27,159 bases of DNA. It comes from Angelakisella sp. Its GTDB lineage: Bacteria > Bacillota > Clostridia > Oscillospirales > Ruminococcaceae. The notes under the pieces are model-generated. The model ran no database searches, was not told where the DNA came from, and worked only from the letters and a program-made list of their open reading frames with translations. The DNA is taken from assembly GCA_020024555.1 (NCBI GenBank), contig JAHHTQ010000028.1, positions 1-27,159 on the forward strand, written 5' to 3'. Of the stretch, positions 24,319 to 27,159 are shown in pieces. Both the position numbers and the translations under genes were made by a program. How positions within the stretch are numbered: the first letter of the stretch is position 1; every line of letters starts with the position of its first letter.

Positions 24319-25847
24319 AATCCCAATTCTTCCAAATACTTCTTCATCTTATCTTGTACTTCTGATAACTCTTGTTCAATACTCGCTATATTTTGCTTTA
24401 CCTCGTCAATATCCACCATTTCTTCTTCTTCAAATGTATCTACATAGCGTGGAATATTTAGATTATAGTCATTTTCTTTTATCTCGTCTTCTGTTGCCAA
24501 ATAACTGTATTTGTCAATAGTTTTACGGTTCTTGTATGTGGTTACTATCTTCTCTATATCACATTCACGCAAGATATTTTGGTTTTTGCCTTTTTCAAAA
24601 TTGCCGTCGCCCGATGCGTCAATAAACAGTACGTCTGTTTTGTTACGGTTCTTTTTAAACACCAATACGCACGCCGGAATGCCTGTTCCATAAAACAGAT
24701 TTGCAGGTAAACCTATAACTGCGTCAAGCAAATGAAAGTTGATTATTTCTTTGCGTATTTTTTCTTCTGACGCGCCACGGAACAATACTCCGTGCGGTAA
24801 AATAACTGCCATTCTTCCACCGTCTGCGTCAAGACTGCTTAACATATGCAATACAAAAGCATAGTCTCCCTTTGATGACGGAGGCACGCCCCACGCAAAA
24901 CGTTTATATTTGTCCATATCGGCTGTCATTTTTTCTTTTTTTACAGAATTTTCATTCGCAACCGCCGACAAAAAACCGCTGTCCCATTTATCAAGCGAAA
25001 AAGGTGGGTTTGCCACTACAACTTGGAATTTCATCAGTTCATCATTTTCTATCGTTTTGGGTTCTGAAAGTGTGTCACCTAAATATATATGAGCGTCATC
25101 AATACTGTGCAAAAACATATTCATTTTGCACAGCGCCCATGTCTGTGAATTTTGCTCCTGTCCGTATATCGCAAGCTTTTTTGACGGAACTTCTTTGTAC
25201 GCTTTCAGCAGTAAACCGCCACTACCGCAAGTGGGGTCGTATATTCTGTCGTTTTCCTTTGGCTCAACAAGTTTTGCAACCAGCTTTGACACCATACTCG
25301 GCGTAAAAAATTCCCCGCCCTTTTTTCCTGCGTCTGACGCAAAGTTTGATATCATATATTCGTATGCGTCGCCTATAATATCAGATGTATCCAGTTGTGA
25401 CGGTCGCAAATCTATGTTATTGAAATCTTCCAATAAATTCCGCAATGTAGCGTTCTTTTGCTTTGGCTCGCCAAAATCCACAGTACTGTTAAAATCAATC
25501 GCACGGAATACGTCTTTCAGCTTACCGCTGTTGTGTTCTTCTATCGAATTTAGAGCGACGTTTATCGTCTGACCTATTTCGTTATTGTTTCTTTGACTGT
25601 ATAGGTAATCGAATGTAGATTCTTTATCAAGCAAAAACGGTTCACGACTCATAGCGCGTTCAATACGTCTTTCGTCACCGTCATATTGCTTGCGGTATTG
25701 CTCTTCTTTTTCTTTGCATACATCACTTAGATATTTTACAAACAGCATTGAAAGTATGTAGTCCTTATAACGTGAACTGTCTATTTTTCCACGAAAACTG
25801 TCGCACGCATTCCATAAAACTTTTTCAATATCATTTTTAGTTGTCAT
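24315..25847 (-). CDS. hsdM: type I restriction-modification methyltransferase (HsdM)
   Basis: A 510-aa N6-adenine DNA methyltransferase. The N-terminal HsdM helical domain (about 5-140) is followed by GGEFFTPSMVSKLVAKLV, the SAM-binding motif DPTCGSGG (204-211) and the catalytic NPPF (280-283). The C-terminal coiled coil (about 475-510) should contact HsdS. The start overlaps the stop of the half-length hsdS by four bases (ATGA) and has no strong binding site, so translation is probably coupled. Confidence 0.97.
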   Translation of the reverse strand: MTTKNDIEKVLWNACDSFRGKIDSSRYKDYILSMLFVKYLSDVCKEKEEQYRKQYDGDERRIERAMSREPFLLDKESTFDYLYSQRNNNEIGQTINVALNSIEEHNSGKLKDVFRAIDFNSTVDFGEPKQKNATLRNLLEDFNNIDLRPSQLDTSDIIGDAYEYMISNFASDAGKKGGEFFTPSMVSKLVAKLVEPKENDRIYDPTCGSGGLLLKAYKEVPSKKLAIYGQEQNSQTWALCKMNMFLHSIDDAHIYLGDTLSEPKTIENDELMKFQVVVANPPFSLDKWDSGFLSAVANENSVKKEKMTADMDKYKRFAWGVPPSSKGDYAFVLHMLSSLDADGGRMAVILPHGVLFRGASEEKIRKEIINFHLLDAVIGLPANLFYGTGIPACVLVFKKNRNKTDVLFIDASGDGNFEKGKNQNILRECDIEKIVTTYKNRKTIDKYSYLATEDEIKENDYNLNIPRYVDTFEEEEMVDIDEVKQNIASIEQELSEVQDKMKKYLEELGL

Positions 25848-26434
25848 TGTTTTTTTCTCATTTCTTTTTGTATTTTGTTAATTAGTGTTAAATAGTATTT
25901 TTGTTTTTCTTCTTTTAGTTTTGAAAGTAAAATATTTTCTTTTTTGGCAAGTTGGTTTATATCGGCTATAATCGCTTGCTTATCTATCGGTAATAAATCA
26001 ATTTCCAATTCACCGAAAAACGAAGGCTTTATTGCTCCAAAGGCTGAGCTTGATGTTGATATTAATATTTCTTTGCGTATCTGCTCGCCGTTTAACAGCC
26101 ATTGTAAATACTCGGGAAGTATATATTTACTATCACACCTAATCACAATAAAATTTGATGAAAAAAGTAAATTTTCTGATTCTTCATCAATTAACACTGC
26201 TGTATACGGAGACGATAAACGTACAATAATATCATTTTTTTGCGTAAGATTTTCGGATTTCAGTTTTTCTTTAGACAGAAATGTATCAAGCTGCTGTATA
26301 TCAACAGTTGCGTCTGTATTTATTGCTTTTAATGTAAGCTGTTTGTATTCTTCTACTACATCTGCATTTGCAACAGCTTGTTTTCGGTTTACAACCAAAC
26401 CTGTTTTTATTGAGGCTATCTCGTTAAGTTTCAT
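25844..26434 (-). CDS. half-length HsdS-like specificity protein
   Basis: A 196-aa protein with a single target-recognition-domain pattern (KLNEIASIKTGLVVNRKQ at the start, then LPEYLQWLLNGEQIRKEI and GAIKPSFFGELEIDLLP) and one helical spacer (about 150-190). This is about half the length of a normal HsdS. It is the first gene of the operon, with AGGTGG seven bases before the ATG at 26434. Half-length S proteins can dimerise to recognise palindromic sites in some type I systems, but a full HsdS also exists downstream. The protein may therefore provide a second specificity, compete for HsdM, or act as a control element. Confidence 0.88.
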   Translation of the reverse strand: MKLNEIASIKTGLVVNRKQAVANADVVEEYKQLTLKAINTDATVDIQQLDTFLSKEKLKSENLTQKNDIIVRLSSPYTAVLIDEESENLLFSSNFIVIRCDSKYILPEYLQWLLNGEQIRKEILISTSSSAFGAIKPSFFGELEIDLLPIDKQAIIADINQLAKKENILLSKLKEEKQKYYLTLINKIQKEMRKKQ

Positions 26435-26446
26435 ACAATTACCACC

Positions 26447-26476
26447 TTTTTGTTATGGTGTAAAAATAACATATAT
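26447..26476. repeat. operator-like box, copy 1 (hsd leader)
   Basis: GTTATGGTGTAAAAATAAC (26452-26470), with inverted GTTAT/ATAAC ends, embedded in a 30-bp unit repeated exactly 100 bp to the right with two differences. It lies in the leader of the hsd operon, just upstream of the ribosome binding site. Confidence 0.75.
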
Positions 26477-26513
26477 GTTTTAAAAAAATATACCATAATT
26501 GGATTGTAAATAT

Positions 26514-26542
26514 AATATATCACAAATATTTTATGTTGTCAA
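26514..26542 (-). promoter_or_regulatory. promoter of the restriction-modification operon
   Basis: On the minus strand TTGACA (26537-26542), 17 bases, TATATT (26514-26519). A strong promoter with start near 26507. It is bracketed by box copies 1 and 2, suggesting control by a repressor able to bridge the two. Confidence 0.88.
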
Positions 26543-26546
26543 GTAT

Positions 26547-26576
26547 TTTTTGTTATGGTGCAAAAATAACTTATAT
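26547..26576. repeat. operator-like box, copy 2 (upstream of hsd promoter)
   Basis: GTTATGGTGCAAAAATAAC (26552-26570), the same orientation as copy 1. It sits directly upstream of the -35 box of the hsd promoter. Confidence 0.75.
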
Positions 26577-26630
26577 TTTGTATAGTTGCCAAATTTTAAA
26601 ACATTTTTCGACAACATTCTCGTTTATTAT

Positions 26631-26657
26631 TTGTTATAGTGTAACTATGTATATAAT
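26631..26657 (+). promoter_or_regulatory. promoter and partial box (copy 3) of the small gene
   Basis: A consensus TATAAT (26652-26657) has only weak -35 candidates (TTGTTA at 26631, 15-bp spacing). The region between holds TTGTTATAGTGTAA (26631-26644), a 13/14 match to the core of copy 1. A shared regulator for both divergent units is plausible. Confidence 0.5.
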
Positions 26658-26710
26658 AATTACAGTTGATTTAAATTATTACTTATAAATAAAATAAAGG
26701 AGGTCAAATT

Positions 26711-26860
26711 ATGCCAAGACAAGTACGCAGTGATTGCACAGTTGGAAATTTTGAAAAAACGCGTGGACTGCCACCCGGAATTATCAGAAATTCTAATGGA
26801 CGTGACACACGTTCAGATAAAAAAATAGGTACTATACGAAAAGAACACGAGAAAAAATAA
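26711..26860 (+). CDS. 49-aa small basic protein with repeated RSDxxxG motif
   Basis: An ATG at 26711 with an ideal AAAGGAGG nine bases upstream; 49 codons to TAA. The protein is basic (MPRQVRSDCTVGNFEK... ending KEHEKK) and has an internal repeat: RSDCTVGNFEK (6-16) and RSDKKIGTIRK (35-45), joined by GLPPGIIRNSNGRDT. I do not recognise a named family. It is divergent from the hsd operon and shares a GTTATRGTGYAA box with it, so it may be a regulator or a partner of the system. The same frame stays open for 33 codons after the stop. Confidence 0.75.
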   Translation: MPRQVRSDCTVGNFEKTRGLPPGIIRNSNGRDTRSDKKIGTIRKEHEKK

Positions 26861-26962
26861 AAATTATATCCAACAAGAATAACAGAATTCTTTCAAAACG
26901 AAGATAACAAAAAAGAATACGAACAGTGGAAACAAGAACGAGATAAAGTTTCAGCTGTATAA
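26861..26962 (+). pseudogene. in-frame continuation of the 49-aa gene after its stop codon
   Basis: Directly after the TAA at 26858-26860 the same frame continues for 33 codons (KLYPTRITEFFQ...) to a TAA at 26960. The peptide is charged and protein-like (EDNKKEYEQWKQERDK). Either the 49-aa gene is the front part of an 83-aa protein cut by a nonsense mutation, or stop-codon read-through makes a longer form, or the run is chance. No binding site or start codon serves it alone. Confidence 0.35.
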
Positions 26963-26971
26963 CGTACAGTA

Positions 26972-27027
26972 AGTATAATATTAAAAAAGCCGATGGAACA
27001 CATCATTCCAACGGCTATTCTTATACT
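26972..27027 (+). terminator. terminator-like hairpin after the small gene
   Basis: Stem AGCCGATGGA (26988-26997) with TCCAACGGCT (27007-27016), one mismatch, and outer AGTATAA (26972-26978) with TTATACT (27021-27027). The short T-run makes it a moderate terminator call. Confidence 0.6.
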
Positions 27028-27041
27028 AACACAATATCTTT

Positions 27042-27115
27042 CAGTAAAATATAAAATCCGAACCCATCTCCAATTTTGAAGATACTGTTCGGATTAGGTG
27101 AGTTTGTTATTACTG
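27042..27115. repeat. inverted repeat at the right edge of the window
   Basis: AATCCGAAC (27055-27063) pairs with GTTCGGATT (27087-27095), and outer CAGTAA (27042-27047) pairs with TTACTG (27110-27115). No T-run follows. It may be a structured RNA, a second terminator for a gene beyond the window, or an element end. Confidence 0.5.
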
Positions 27116-27159
27116 TACAAAAATGTTATCATTTAAAAAGTTAATATAAACTATCGAAA

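Noticed and set aside
24872..25572. Plus-strand open frames of about 145 codons opposite hsdM
   Set aside because: They lack start signals and lie opposite the conserved methyltransferase motifs.
18332..26962. Prophage or integrative element carrying the restriction genes
   Set aside because: No integrase, transposase, relaxase or attachment-site repeat is visible in the window; horizontal transfer is plausible but its borders cannot be shown.

Overview
The window is AT-rich DNA with strong GGAGG-type ribosome binding sites, TTGACA/TATAAT-type promoters and a Gram-positive style L10 leader. Together with the mtaB, rplJL and lipoprotein repertoire this points to a low-GC Firmicute, most likely an anaerobic member of the Clostridia. 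No species can be named from the sequence alone.

Layout. (1) 1-450: the 3' end of a 5S rRNA, then tRNA-Asn, a CAT-anticodon tRNA (elongator Met or Ile2) and tRNA-Trp, closed by a terminator. (2) 451-900: a gene-poor, hairpin-rich stretch. (3) 995-4400 (minus): a two-gene unit, with a membrane PAS-GGDEF diguanylate cyclase upstream of an RsgI-like coiled-coil membrane protein. (4) 4418-4600: a perfect 55-bp inverted repeat around a 73-bp spacer, lying exactly between the cyclase gene and mtaB. The spacer carries a terminator and a promoter, so it looks like an invertible promoter switch. (5) 4570-10804 (plus): mtaB (tRNA methylthiotransferase), a lipoprotein, the L10 leader with rplJ-rplL, a histidine phosphatase and a DUF975-type membrane protein. 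(6) 10869-18128: an amino-sugar or glycan module. nagA and a NitT/TauT-type ABC transporter (binding protein, ATPase, permease) are on the minus strand; a DUF4838/GH67-like protein and a ROK repressor diverge on the plus strand. Two copies of the same 9-3-9 palindrome sit in the two divergent promoter regions. (7) 18332-26434 (minus): a compact type I restriction-modification operon, reading half-length hsdS, hsdM, a 257-aa orphan, full-length hsdS, a 53-aa small gene, hsdR and a YgjP-like metalloprotease. (8) 26435-27159: the divergent control region of that operon with three copies of a GTTATRGTGYAA box, a 49-aa small gene whose frame resumes after its stop, and terminal hairpins.

How the parts work together. 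The inverted repeat would let one promoter serve either mtaB or the cyclase/RsgI-like pair, which could give phase-variable c-di-GMP signalling. The ROK repressor probably controls uptake and breakdown of a glycan-derived compound through the paired palindromes. The restriction operon has a strong promoter bracketed by repeated boxes and carries two unrecognised small or orphan proteins, which makes it the best place to look for an undescribed accessory function. All functions are inferred from sequence motifs read by eye; no database search was run.
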